Source: Seminavis robusta
Taxonomy: Eukaryota > Bacillariophyta > Bacillariophyceae > Naviculales > Naviculaceae
Direction of reading: 5' to 3'
Assembly: GCA_903772945.1 (NCBI GenBank)
Contig: CAICTM010000257.1
Coordinates: 19,619-83,618 of the forward strand
DNA: 64,000 nt
The notes under the pieces are model-generated. The model saw only the letters and a list, made by a program, of their open reading frames with translations. It made no database searches and was not told the DNA's origin. A program made the position numbers and the translations under genes. The first letter of the stretch is position 1. Every line of letters starts with the position of its first letter. Positions 12,092-22,827 of the stretch are shown piece by piece.

Positions 12092-12961
12092 ATGGCCGCT
12101 GTATTGTGTAATGCATGTGGCGACATCTGCAACGGCGCCTGCGAAGTGTGCGGCCATGTGTGCTCCAAGCCTTGTCAAGCTTGCGGCCAAGTGTGCAACG
12201 GCTTTTGCGACGGATGCGAGGCTTGCTGCAGTTCCTTTGGAAATCTGTGTAGCAGTCCCTTTAGCATCTACGTGACAGTTGCAACCATTTTCAATCTACC
12301 TTCAGTGTACTTTGGGTTGATGGAAGTCGCCGACATGGAATGTCGTGGTTCGCAATGGCTCTTTGTCAACGCTATACTGTGCCTCGTGAACGTCATTGCT
12401 GCGTTCTACATGGCCGTAGCTGTGACACGTGAAGAATCGACAAGCTCAGAACAGCAAGTCGTTGCCGGCAGACAACCCACTTCGGCCTTTGCCAGGGCGG
12501 GATACATGTTCTGCTATGATCCTTGGATTGCAGTCTACATTCTCGTGTTGACTGGGTTCTTTTGTTGGTTGTGGACGGGAGGAATTTGGAGTCTAAATGG
12601 CAAGGCAGCCAATGGTTGTAATGGTGACACCTCAGGGGCCAAGATAGCAACTGCGCTTGGCTTTGGCTGGGCGTTTTTCTTTTTTGGCATTGGAGCCCTC
12701 ATGATTGGAATGTGCTGTGCCTACTGCTACAAAGACACTACGACATCGTCCACAACTACAAGTTATTACGAAACTACCGGTACGAGCTCTGCTGCTGCCG
12801 CTACGACTACGACCCCTTATGTCAATGCCGACAGTGCAGCTGGTAAAACCGCGTCGAACAAGACCGATGGCAAAATACCAACAGTGGCAGCCACCCCCGC
12901 TCCTTTCGCGGCTTCCACCACGAAGCAAGATGTACCAACTGTCACTGCCACCCTGTTCTAA
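12092..12961 (+). CDS. Cys-rich four-helix membrane protein (short paralogue)
   Basis: Single-exon gene, 289 aa, starting MAAVLCNACG. ATG 12092 follows an A-rich leader. Residues 6-46 contain about four tandem 11-residue Cys repeats of the form C-x2-C-G-x2-C-x3 (CNACGDIC, CEVCGHVC, CQACGQVC, CDGCEACC). Such a layout could bind metal or form disulphides. Four hydrophobic segments follow at about 57-80, 87-110, 140-165 and 185-210, sharing FCYDPWIAVYIL and GFGWAFFFFGIGALMIG with the divergent neighbour. The ~75-residue tail is Thr/Ser/Ala-rich and lacks the neighbour's acidic extension. The shared N-terminal MAA-[IV]-LC, Cys cluster and helix order argue for an inverted duplication. Function unknown. 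Confidence 0.88.
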   Translation: MAAVLCNACGDICNGACEVCGHVCSKPCQACGQVCNGFCDGCEACCSSFGNLCSSPFSIYVTVATIFNLPSVYFGLMEVADMECRGSQWLFVNAILCLVNVIAAFYMAVAVTREESTSSEQQVVAGRQPTSAFARAGYMFCYDPWIAVYILVLTGFFCWLWTGGIWSLNGKAANGCNGDTSGAKIATALGFGWAFFFFGIGALMIGMCCAYCYKDTTTSSTTTSYYETTGTSSAAAATTTTPYVNADSAAGKTASNKTDGKIPTVAATPAPFAASTTKQDVPTVTATLF

Positions 12962-13583
12962 CGTATCCAATAATTAATCAGTCGAGGCAGCGAACAGTTT
13001 CAATCGCTCCAATGGTTGTCGGATGGATGATGATGTAATCTACTTTATCTATAACACCCATACGGTACCTGTAGCTACCGTACTATTAATAGTACTCTTG
13101 TTCTTGTATCCACACGGTACATTAGAAGGTACTTCATACACACTTTCATCTACTCATGTGCGGCCGTATTCCCCAGGAGAGCAAGGCAACCTACATGTAT
13201 CATCCTCTTGCCGGACAAATACATAGACATACCGTAAGACTGCAGGACATTGCACGATGATCTTCATGCTTCAAGCTCAAAAGCAAGTCCAACTTAAAAA
13301 TCCAATCAATTTCAAAGGGTGGAACAGCAAACACTACACCCCACCAGGCAACTATGATGTCATTTCGGATGTCAGGAGGACCAATTTGCTTCATTTGATT
13401 GAAGATAGAAGAAAAGTCAGGTGTATCCAGAATCAAGAGGAGGAATCAAGAGGAGGTGTTTGAGCTCCCTTTGTGGTGAGGCTGTGGCGGAACTATAGGT
13501 CATTTTTCAACCCAACCGAACCAAGCAAGCTACGGTACGTACCTGGTCTCTGGCTAGAGTCTACCAGTAGCTACTACTACATG

Positions 13584-13608
13584 TAGCTAGCTAGCTAGCT
13601 AGCTAGTA
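13584..13608. repeat. (CTAG)n palindromic tetranucleotide tract
   Basis: About six consecutive CTAG units. The sequence equals its own reverse complement. Confidence 0.85.
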
Positions 13609-14160
13609 GGGATGCGGAGCTTGGTAACTAGCTAGCTAAGCTGCTACTACATGTATCTTCCTTTGAAACTCTACGGTACTGGTACCTGGTACATAGTTCT
13701 TCCGTGTTCTGGGGTCGAGGTGAATCGAATCATCACCCAAGAGCCCGGTGCTCGGTCCCGGTTTGGCGGTTTGGATGCTTTTTCTTTCGGATTAACTTTT
13801 CGCAGTGCGAAAGTGAGTTCGCTGACACTTGGTGGTGGGAAAGAATCCAAATTGTTCTTCTAACGTAACTAAGAGGGGCATTAGTCAATAAGAATGAATC
13901 TTGAATCTGTAACTACAGTGGTCATCGTTTGACTGATTCGCGGTTTTGAGTGGTGTGAGGATTTATGTAGTCCAATCGCAAATCAGCAGTGGAGCTGAAG
14001 TGGTGACTGTACCGGTCTTTGGATCTACAGTATGCCACTGAAGCCGGCACAGCTTTGCCCACGGCTTCCGCATGGAACCAGTCATCTCAAACCAACACAG
14101 ACTTGATCTGATCGGATTGCAAGCAACTGATTGTTGTCCAGTCAACAAAGAGTTGTGGTT

Positions 14161-14180
14161 TGCTTTGCTTTGCTTTGCTT
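14161..14180. repeat. (TGCTT)4 pentanucleotide repeat
   Basis: Four perfect TGCTT units about 200 bp upstream of the CDPK start. A related CTCTG/CTTTG series lies inside the first CDPK intron near 15010-15055. Confidence 0.8.
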
Positions 14181-14250
14181 AGTTTGGTGGAGTTGGGTTA
14201 CAATTTATCCATCTACCAACTTTAGCTTAGCTAAGTTAAGTTTCATTAAG

Positions 14251-14331
14251 CCAAGCTACCCTCAAGTTCCATTAAGCTACCCTTTCAAGCTATCAAGCTA
14301 CCCTTTCAAGCTACCCTTCCAAGCTACCCTT
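14251..14331. repeat. CAAGCTACCCTT minisatellite next to the CDPK start
   Basis: Five imperfect copies of (C)AAGCTACCC(TTT) lie just before the start codon, so they probably fall in the 5' UTR or core promoter. Confidence 0.7.
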
Positions 14332-14376
14332 GTTTTTAAAAAAGTTGTGTTCTGAATTTTATTGATTTTCTGAGTA

Positions 14377-16825
14377 ATGACCTCTTTGGTAGCCAGTACA
14401 AGAATCAGCAGTATGCCTTCCGCTAGCGCTCCCATCAACCGCCGTGGCAGCATGCAAGATGAGTCTGTCAAGTTTCACGCCCGTGATTTTCTGAGTGTCA
14501 AGCAGGAGGATTTGCTGGCAGACTACGAAATGGGGGATGTGCTGGGAGAAGGAGGATTTGGACTGGTCTACAGCTGTGTCCACCGAGAAACAGGTGCTGA
14601 AAGAGCCGTCAAAATGCTGCAAAAGGATCCCGATAGACCTCAGATTCAAGCCAATATTATCAACGAGTTCAACGTGCTCAAAGACCTAGATCACCCGGTG
14701 AGTTGAGTTACCCCCATGAAATATACCCCTTTATACCCAGATACCCCTTGATACCCATGCATAAAAACCTACTGGAGGGTTCATGGGAAACCTGTTGGAG
14801 ACTGCTTATTTGGGCGTTTCTTGGCATGGGTATAATTTGGTTTTGGGCGATTTTTAGCTCTGCATGGAAATTCTTGTTGGCAGCTTTTTATTGGGCTACC
14901 TATTATCATTGCTATCAGCATTCTCCTCAACTCACATGGTGTTTTTTGACTTCCTTCTGCTTTGTGCCAATTTTTCCTACTTTGGTTTTGCTTTGACTTG
15001 ATTTGATTTGCTCTGCTCTGCACTGTTCTGCTCTGCTCTGCTTTGCTTTTGGGTTTGGACCTGATCTGCACTTCTGCACTTACCTGGACTGACTTGCACT
15101 AATTAAACAACCAGAACCTGGTCAAGGTCTACGATCTCTACCAAGACGAGGAATGTTTCTTTATCGTCACGGACCTGTACATGGGAGGAGACGTTTTTGA
15201 TGTACTCGAGGAAAAGGGACCACTCAGCGAGGAAGATGCCGCTGTTGTCATGAACAACTTGCTAGGTTGTGTCAACTACTTTCACAAACGAAACCTCGTA
15301 CACAGAGATTTGAAACCCGAAAATATTCTCCTCGATGCCAAACAATCATACAGTGACATCAAGGTCATTGACTTTGGACTCGCGAGATATACAAAGGAAT
15401 TTGGAGACGAGCTCAGAGGATTGGTGGGATCGGCATACTACGTCGCTCCTCAGGTCATTGAAGGCGATTACACACACAAGTGCGACTTGTGGAGTTGGTA
15501 CGTACCACTTCACAGACACACTGCACAATCATTCATGTGAATGGAATGATATTGTATGCTCACCAAAGAAATAATGTTTGCTTGTTTTGCTTTATTTATT
15601 TTAGTGGCGTCATTGCCTACGCCTTGATCTCTGGATTTGCCCCCTTTGATGCATCCACCGATGGAGCCGTCCTGGAACTCGTATACGACGGACGATACGA
15701 TTTTGATGATGAGGAATGGGATCCCATCAGTGAACTAGCAAAAGATTTCATCACACAGCTACTCGAATACGACGAAGCGGATAGACCCAGTGCCGAAGAA
15801 GCACTTCAGCACCCATGGCTACGTCGATGCCGAAAATCGCCACGAATGAACAATGCACTCGTCAGGTCAAACTCCAGAAACTCCTTGAGAGACCTTTCCA
15901 AATTCGAATCCAAGTCCAACAAACTCAAGCAGGCAGCCTGTGCCATGATTGCTTCACAGCTGCTCACAAACGAAGAAAAGGAACTCGTCGATGATGCCTT
16001 TCGCGCACTCGACAAAAGTTGCCAGGGAGAAATCACAAAAAAGGACCTCAACTCGTCCTTTGTCGACCTGTTTGGAGACGATTCTTCCGACGAAGAGGAT
16101 GGTTCCGATGATGACGAAGACATGGACCAGAGTCAGGCCAGTCACGCCGAACTGGTCGACAACATCTTTGAACAGGTCAACTTTTCCGGGTCGGGAGCGT
16201 AAGTACAAAAAGAAATAATCGATTGAAGTGGAATGCTTTGGTTGCATTGATGTCTCTCGGTAGTGGGCTAACCACCTGTCCATGCATGCTTTCAAAACTC
16301 CGCAGAATTCAATATTCTGAATTTGCTGTCGTCATGATCCTCGAAAAGAACATGGTCACCGACGACAAGCTTCGGGCCTGCTTCAAATTCTTTGACCTCG
16401 ACGACAAAGGATTTATCGGCAAGGAGGACGTGGGTGCGGTCCTCAAGCTGGGCAATCGCGGCTGTCACAAAATCATGCAAATGACAGCCAGCGGTCGCAA
16501 GAGGGATAAAATCACTTTCGACGACTTCAAAAAGTGCATCCTTCCCGAACGCCCACAAAAACCGTCGGGACCACCCAAACGAGGACTGCTGGGTGACGAC
16601 AATAAAAATTTCAAGGGACCGCTCGGAGGTCCCATGGACGAATCATCTCGTGCCCGTCGACCCAGTTTCATGGATGAGGAATCATCTCGCCGTCGTGGTC
16701 CCATGGATGAATCGTCGCGTCGTACAAAGTTGGGTCGGTCCAATGTCGGTCCCTCAGCGACTACTAGAATTGGCCCTGCCAAGAAGATAAACCGCTTGGC
16801 GAGTTTGGAAGAAGTAAAAGAGTAA
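14377..16825 (+). CDS. Calcium-dependent protein kinase (CDPK-like), four exons
   Basis: Ser/Thr kinase joined to a calmodulin-like region. Model: exons 14377-14697, 15115-15497, 15605-16198 and 16306-16825 (1818 nt, 605 aa, in frame). Kinase features: GEGGFG loop (57-62), catalytic Lys 79 in AVKML, HRDLKPEN (Asp 172), DFG (Asp 193), and the activation segment ending GSAYYVAPQV, so the usual APE Glu is Gln 220. The domain ends near WLRRCRKSP (about 306-314). Four EF-hand-like loops follow: 371-382 (DKSCQGEITKKD), 427-438 (NFSGSGAIQYSE, created by splicing exons 3 and 4), 463-474 (DLDDKGFIGKED) and a degenerate loop near 493-505. A strongly acidic insert (393-409) separates loops 1 and 2. The tail (about 541-573) repeats PMDESSR / FMDEESSRRR. 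No myristoylation Gly is present at position 2. It probably transduces Ca2+ signals, though several loops have weak ligand sets. Confidence 0.93.
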
Positions 16826-17917
16826 ACGTGGGGAGAGACAACCAAAATGCAGCTGTGGGCGATGGACAATGCATGGTCTGGTTTTGTTTGGTCTGGTGTG
16901 CGGGCGTAGGGATGGAAGGACGCAAGCAGGACCAAGAGGATGGTTTGTACTGCGAATTCCTGAAGAAAGTGAGGAAGAAAGAGATGCGGCACAACGCAGC
17001 AACACTTCTGTGGTTTTGAGTCATTCTGAAGCAAGGAAAGGAAGGAAGGAAGGAAGGGATGTGATCGGTTGAAGCAGGTGTAGATGGTTGAGGATCTGTG
17101 AAACCGTTTGGTCCAGTACCGTTCGATTATTTATTCATTTTATAGTTTGTAGTATCACTTCTTTTAAAATAAAGTGCTGATTGAAGAGCCAAGCCACGAA
17201 AACAGCGCAACGAGGACACTCGAGGAACGAGTGGTTCCGGCAAGAACAGGCAGGTGTAGAGACGAATTCGTTGACGGTCCTGGAGGCCAATGACAAAACC
17301 TCTCTGCAAGCTAGAGAAGAGAGAAAAATTCAGATACTTGTGCCTCTCCAGTACGAGCCGATCCGTTCCGACAAGGGACGATCCCAGTGCTAGTTCAGGT
17401 TATAAAGCAAGGCGCAGGCAACCTACCGGCACCAGAACGTAAGCACAGTTTTCGCAGACCACGATCACGTGCATGGCGTGGAAGATCTTGCAGCCCAGCA
17501 AACGAAGTGGGCCCTACGAACTGCTGACTGGAGCTCTTCTGGTTTCGACACAAAAACACTCCACAACAAAAAGAGGAGCCTGCGTAGAAAGCTCTCCCGC
17601 GCCCTTGTTGTCCCTCATGAGACTCCATCCACACTGGATCAAGGCGTTCTCGACTGACAGCTTCGCAAATAAAGACGATGACCATCGTGCTGTAGAAATG
17701 CTTGAAACTCTTCACGGTCCCATCCCGATCATTGTCTGTATGCCTGCGGCGGCTTTTGGCCAGCCTACTAACCATAGTTCCAACCAGAGAAATGAAGAAA
17801 GGGACGGTGCTCATTCAGAGATGCTTCTAGAGTAGCTGTATTCGTTTACGTTGCTTTATTATTAGTACTTTGTACATTCGGCTGGTGCTGGTAGTCAATA
17901 GCTAAGGCTAGATTCAG
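16826..17917. other. Intergenic region after the CDPK gene
   Basis: This 1.1 kb has overlapping ORFs on both strands (17395-17814 minus, 17473-17835 plus) with no recognisable domain, and a (GGAA)n tract near 17035-17057. I do not call a gene here. Confidence 0.5.
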
Positions 17918-18622
17918 TCAGCAGCATGATAAGGTTGTGTCAAGACGGGCTCTCGAGCGTTGTGGACTGGTCTTTCTGGCATATTCTTTGGCATTCGTAG
18001 CCTTCAAAATATGCATGTATGGGTAGCACGGAGATTTTGTTTCTTCTTTAGTGTGAACCTGAAAGGCTTCCATAGAGTCTTGTGCCGCCCGTTGTTGCGC
18101 CTGCTTGGTGGCTTGTTTGCTCAGGGTCACAGAGAGTGCCCTCAAGCCTTTGGCATCCCTCAGTCCTTCCTCTTTGTGGTCTTCCTGAAGGGCCAAGAGA
18201 CTTTGCACTTGATTCGTTCGTCGTTGCTGTGATTGACTACCACCGTATACCTTATCATACCAGAGTTCCAACCCACGGGAATAGCCATGGTCCCTCAGAG
18301 AGGCAGCTCCTTCCTCCCGAATTGTGTCATAGTCATTCTTCGTGTACCAGAGTTGCTCTTTGCCGTTGCCACTACCAAACTCTTCGTCTTCGACAAGAAA
18401 CTGAGCTGGTTCATGGATGCGAATAACATTGTCAAAGTGGATCATGGTCTCGGCTCTGTGCTGGAACGAAGTGTTGTGCTGCGAGATGAGTTTTCTGGGT
18501 GAGCAAGGCACGACTGTACCGTGCTGGAAGTTTTCAAAGTTGTGAGGAGTCGAGGATGCCCTGAGTCGCAAATAGTCCGAAAGTGGTACCTTTTCTTTGT
18601 CAATAATTACTCCGTCATGCAT
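17918..18622 (-). CDS. Conserved diatom-type hypothetical protein (WYxKxxY family)
   Basis: Single exon, 234 aa, from ATG 18622. It contains LWYTKNDYDTIREE followed after a short gap by RGLELW (about residues 92-120). I associate this pairing, an aromatic-Tyr-Lys core followed by RGLE, with a family of small uncharacterised proteins common in diatom genomes. The second half is Gln/Lys/Arg-rich and probably helical, with KQATKQAQQRAAQD and an EDHKEEGLRDAKGLRA stretch. There is no signal peptide or membrane helix. The family link is from memory and the function is unknown. Confidence 0.72.
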   Translation of the reverse strand: MHDGVIIDKEKVPLSDYLRLRASSTPHNFENFQHGTVVPCSPRKLISQHNTSFQHRAETMIHFDNVIRIHEPAQFLVEDEEFGSGNGKEQLWYTKNDYDTIREEGAASLRDHGYSRGLELWYDKVYGGSQSQQRRTNQVQSLLALQEDHKEEGLRDAKGLRALSVTLSKQATKQAQQRAAQDSMEAFQVHTKEETKSPCYPYMHILKATNAKEYARKTSPQRSRARLDTTLSCC

Positions 18623-19609
18623 GCTTCATCCCCCTCATGACCTGTCAACCAAAAATTCACTCACACTTACTCACCCCGGAGGTCTCTGTATTACTCCGGA
18701 GTACGTAATGGCTCTACTAGCTAGACTACCGGTAGCCAAGCTACCAGTTGCTACGCATAATCTTGTGCTGGGTTCACCCGCAATTGGTTTGACTGACGCA
18801 TAATATTCTCACAGTGTCGAGATGGCAGATAGAGTGCTAGGTAGTGGCAGTGAAGCACTGAAGTACATGTACCATACTCCAAGTGCTGGATTTCTAAGGA
18901 AGAATGGAAAGTTTCTTTTCTTTCTTCTTTTCGAGTAAGCCTCCTTTCCGTTTTCGGTACCGTACACCGCTGGATGCGTCGTAGTACATGTACTCCGTAC
19001 CGCGTTGGTTGGTCTACTACAGTGTATTTTACGACGCTGGATTGAGGTGCCGGCTTGCTAGCTAGGCAACAGGGTAACGGGCCTGCCACTCCCACTTGAA
19101 CATCAACGGTGCAGAACTACTAGCTAGCTAGTATCGCCCTGCAGGCCCCACCAGCCAAGAACATGCCACTCCCCGCTGGACTCGGATGTCGCTCAATCAA
19201 CGTGAGTTTGCCTCCCACAGATACGTTTACCGGTACCGGGGGAGTTCGGCGTTCGGCGGCTGAGCGAGAGAAGCACCAGGCATTCAAAGCAGCAAGTGGC
19301 TGGCTGGCTGAGACTCTGGTGGTTGCATCGAATGAATCCAATGATTTGATTCAATCCAATCATTCAATCTATTCAGGGTCCAAAGACTGAGCTGGACTCC
19401 ATTCCAACCACGGCGGTACAGCTAGCTATGGTTGCCACTACGGCATCGGTTTTCTTCAATTTCCCTCTCTCCTACTATTTATCTTTGGCTGGTATAGAGT
19501 TTGTGTATTCCTGATGTTGTGTGTGTCAACGACTTATCAAAAGCCTTCCTTGTTGCTTTGGCTCCCAGCACGCAAACGCGGTGCTCCTTTAATTCTCATT
19601 GTCTCAGTT
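18623..19609. other. Intergenic spacer between two minus-strand genes
   Basis: About 1 kb with no convincing gene. It carries ACCGGT and CTAGCTAG palindromes and a GATTCAATCC-type cluster near 19335-19370. It holds the presumed promoter of the 17918-18622 gene. Confidence 0.5.
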
Positions 19610-20784
19610 TTACTCTGTCCATGTCATCCTGGCTTTCTTGGCTGGACGACCATTGACTCCCATTGTTGTACCGGCATGGGGGTGCTGGAGATGAGTTTGT
19701 TGGACAGCAATAAGCATTGCGTTCACATCTTGTTCACTCCTCCGCGTACGTGTAATGGGATGCGCCATGGTAGGGAACGAATGACCAGGAGGTGCCGAGG
19801 TTTGAGAAAGGGGCAATCCAGCCATTGCCACTGGGCCGGGAGAAGAAGCAAGTAATTCTGTCAACAAGCTGCCATATTGAACACCGTTGCGGGATTGCTG
19901 CAATGCAAGAAGCAGCCGGCTAGCTTCATTAGATTGCAGACGGATTCTCTCCTGGAACAATTGAAGAGCAGAACTCGTGATGGACTGTCCTGGGAAGCCC
20001 CCCTGCAATTGAGTGGTTGATCCGTATGTTTGGTTGCCGATCGCAGCTCCCAAAAGAGGATTCCAGGTTGTGGAACTAGGATGGTGTGCTGTAGAAGCAG
20101 AGGCTCCCATGTTTAAGCCGGCTCGAGAATGAATTGGACTGCACTCATTCACAAAAGGGCCAGCATTTGTACTTGAAGGGACCAGACCAGAAGCTTGTGG
20201 CTGTGAGAATACATGTGGGTGTGGACCCCGCGGGGCAGCTACGGTCGCATGAAACAAGCCACCTGCAGTAGAGGGGACTTTTCCTGCCTTGAGGTCGATG
20301 TAGAGTTCCCGACTTGCCCAAAACTTCGTCTCAAGCTCTTGGAGTTCTTGGGCAATGCTTTGGGACTCATCGGTCTCTGGATGCACAGGTACCGGTACGT
20401 GTATGGGCTGAAAACGATGGCGGCCTTTGTATCCTCGTACTCCTTCGTACTTTTTGGAGATTCTCTTGACATTACAATCAAGTTTCTTGGCAAGGAAGCT
20501 CCTTAGGGAGGTTCCAGGTTTGACCCCATTGATGCTGCCAGCATAGAATGCCTGCATAAGACTGTCACAGTACAGCTTCTCTTCAGGCGTCCAATAACCG
20601 GAAAACGGAGCATCATCTCCTCCACCAGGAGGGCCTGTATTGGTAATTGGTACATGTGCAAACGAAAACATGTGCGTGAGAGGTACCGGTTGCAAGCAAA
20701 CATAGCTGAACTACACTTAATAAAATTGTTAAGCTTTACAACACCTGTCTTCATCTTCTTTGTCTCCAGGCTACGGTTGTTCAT
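19610..20784 (-). CDS. Diatom-type conserved protein with WTxEE (SANT/Myb-like) N-terminal domain
   Basis: Model: complement of exons 20745-20784 and 19610-20634 (1065 nt, 354 aa). The 40-nt first exon encodes MNNRSLETKKMKT and joins in phase to the second exon (GPPGGGDDAP). The conserved domain (about 26-95) reads GYWTPEEKLYCDSLMQAF, then TSLRSFLAKKLDCNVKRISKK. This fits a widespread diatom family whose members show W-T-x-E-E, LR-x-(F/Y)-L and RISKK. The WTxEE start resembles SANT/Myb helix 1 and suggests DNA or chromatin binding, which I infer only. The rest is Ser/Gln/Pro-rich with an LQLFQERIRLQSNEASRLLL helix. The C-terminus ends in basic residues (RPAKKARM), a possible nuclear localisation signal. 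If the first exon were not used, translation could begin at the in-frame ATG just upstream of the GPPGGG segment. Confidence 0.8.
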
Positions 20785-20943
20785 ATTCAAAGGTGTTGGA
20801 CTTGACCGACAGAGCTACCTATTGATAGTATGAGGAGATTGTTTTTCACAAGCAACAGCGATGTTTTTGTGTAGAGGCACAGTCACTCACCAGCTAGCCA
20901 GAAAGCAGATTTGGATACGTTACGCGTTCAGGATTGGCTGGCC

Positions 20944-20967
20944 AGCTAGCTAGCTAGCTAGCTAGCT
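20944..20967. repeat. (CTAG)n palindromic tract
   Basis: Six CTAG units in tandem, self-complementary. Confidence 0.85.
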
Positions 20968-22453
20968 GTGGGCGAACCAGACCGTGGCAAATTGAGGGCA
21001 GAAAAAAATTGACCGTGAAAGATTCTGGGGAAGCAAGGAAGAATCGAATCGAATCATGGCAAGGTGTCTTAATAACGTTAACCACCATAAAAAAACCTCT
21101 TGAGTTTGAAGCAGAAGAACGTGTACTACGTACTAATACAAGCGAGTGTTGGAAATTCGAAAGAAGCAGCATCATGATGCCGTACAAGTGTACTAGTTCA
21201 ATATGCCACACCGCTGCTACAGGGGTCTTTCCGGTCTTACTACTGGTAAACAAAAATAGCGCTGAACCGAAGATATTAATGGATGCGGATGTCAGGCGTG
21301 TAAATAACCTGACCGGAACACTTACAAACGAGAATTAGAGGTCAGGCAGCAAAGCAATCGTTAAACGTTGAGCCACACCTGTGGGTTAAGCTGGTCCAGT
21401 CCAATACCACTGCCGTACTGACCGGTCTGCTTCTTACTCCACCACCTTGAGGGAGGTAAACAGCTCCAATACCGGTAGGTGTTATTTAAAAAATGTTCTT
21501 TACCGAAAGCAAAACCGTGGTACTATTATTTAATAGTATTAATAATCTGTACCGGTAGAACCGTTGGGAAACTGGCGACTGACGTGTTTGAGGTACCGGT
21601 ACACCGGTACGTACCAGGTATTAAAATACCAGTATATATATGTCACACAAGAGAAAGCTGGAACGGAACGGTAGTCTATGTCTCCAGTGCGTAAGTAGTG
21701 TCGCAGTGTTATCCAAAACTTTGTGTTCTTGTATGATAAGCTAGCATAGCTGGCCATTTTCAACTCCATCTGGGAGCTCAAAACTCCGGAAATTTCGCAG
21801 AAGAGCAGGAGCACTTGTCTGGACGTCAATCTCCCATGCTAGCTAGCTAGAGTAATAACCAGGAAGCAACGAGATGCTCTCTCATACAAAGAACCAATTT
21901 GGAGGCCGTCACCTCGAGGTGCACAAAGACGGCATCGCGACAGCATCGTGCACGGGCAAGTCGCTCAGCGTGAGCTACAGCTCCGCAGGCTAGTCGTGTA
22001 GGTTTTTTGCATCCGGAGCTTCCTGTGCAGAGGTCGCGGGGGCGGGCTGACAAACCACATGGCTGGCTGCCAGTCCTGTTGTCACATGTGTTTTCTGGAG
22101 CGATCTTGTCGATTCGATTCGATTCCTCCAGTGTTGACGTCCTCCACGCTTCCAACTTCTTGGATGGGTGCTTCCTGGTCACCTCATCAGCTTTGGCAGA
22201 CTTATCGTGCCTGGAAAGAGAAGCCAGCAGAGCCCGGTGACTTGATTCAGATGTAGCTTCTTTATCTATGCTAGCTAGAGTAGCTACTGTAGTAGCTAGC
22301 TAGACCTAGCTAGTAGAGCTACGGAAGGGAACCGGTGGGTTTCGCGGGTTTGTCCCCTTGCCTTGGCACCGAGCTCGTCTAACTTCATTGGAGTTTCGTT
22401 TCGTTTTTAGTTTAGACTATGCAAGTATTCCCACAAGGAAGGTTGCTACAGCA

Positions 22454-22479
22454 GCCAAGCCAAGCCAAGCCAAGCCAAA
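22454..22479. repeat. (GCCAA)5 pentanucleotide repeat
   Basis: Five GCCAA units, the last slightly altered, downstream of the C2-TerD gene. Confidence 0.85.
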
Positions 22480-22827
22480 CCGGAACAACCAAAATTGAGA
22501 TTGCACATGACATGAGTAGAAAATGTATACAAATGCAACACAGTGGTGAAAGCAGTGGTAGTCCCCTCTTTCCCATCCAAACAAATACAAGCATCCGTCT
22601 CAGCCACTCCAGAAAACTCGATTCTCTGGTACGGTAGCTAGACTGTCAAACGCCCAAACCAGTTCCACTCCACGTTCCGCTCCAAGTTGAACCAGTCATT
22701 CCATTCCAATCCGTCATCGTAAATTCCACCATCGAACCAACGAATCATTGTTGCCAACCTTCCATATTTCGTTCCTTATCTTTCCTTTCCGTCTTGTTTA
22801 TTTCTTTTTTTCTCCGTTTGATTCAGC

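Larger units (their letters stand above)
12962..14376. other. Intergenic region upstream of the CDPK gene
   Basis: This 1.4 kb stretch has no convincing gene. It carries a (CTAG)n tract, TACCGGTA-type palindromes, a (TGCTT)4 pentamer and a CAAGCTACCC(TTT) repeat ending about 45 bp before the kinase ATG. Confidence 0.5.
20785..22827. other. 2.0 kb intergenic region with palindrome cluster
   Basis: No convincing gene. It includes a (CTAG)n tract, a dense cluster of ACCGGT palindromes at 21470-21615, and a GCCAA pentamer array. ORFs on both strands around 21847-22256 overlap each other and match nothing I recognise. Confidence 0.5.

Noticed and set aside
17395-17835. Overlapping ORFs on both strands (139 and 120 codons)
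   Set aside because: No recognisable motif on either strand, opposing frames compete for the same DNA, and the composition (Arg/Ser/Cys-rich) looks like chance translation.
21847-22256. Opposing ORFs with Cys- and Arg-rich translations
   Set aside because: Both strands are open over the same DNA and no family is recognised.
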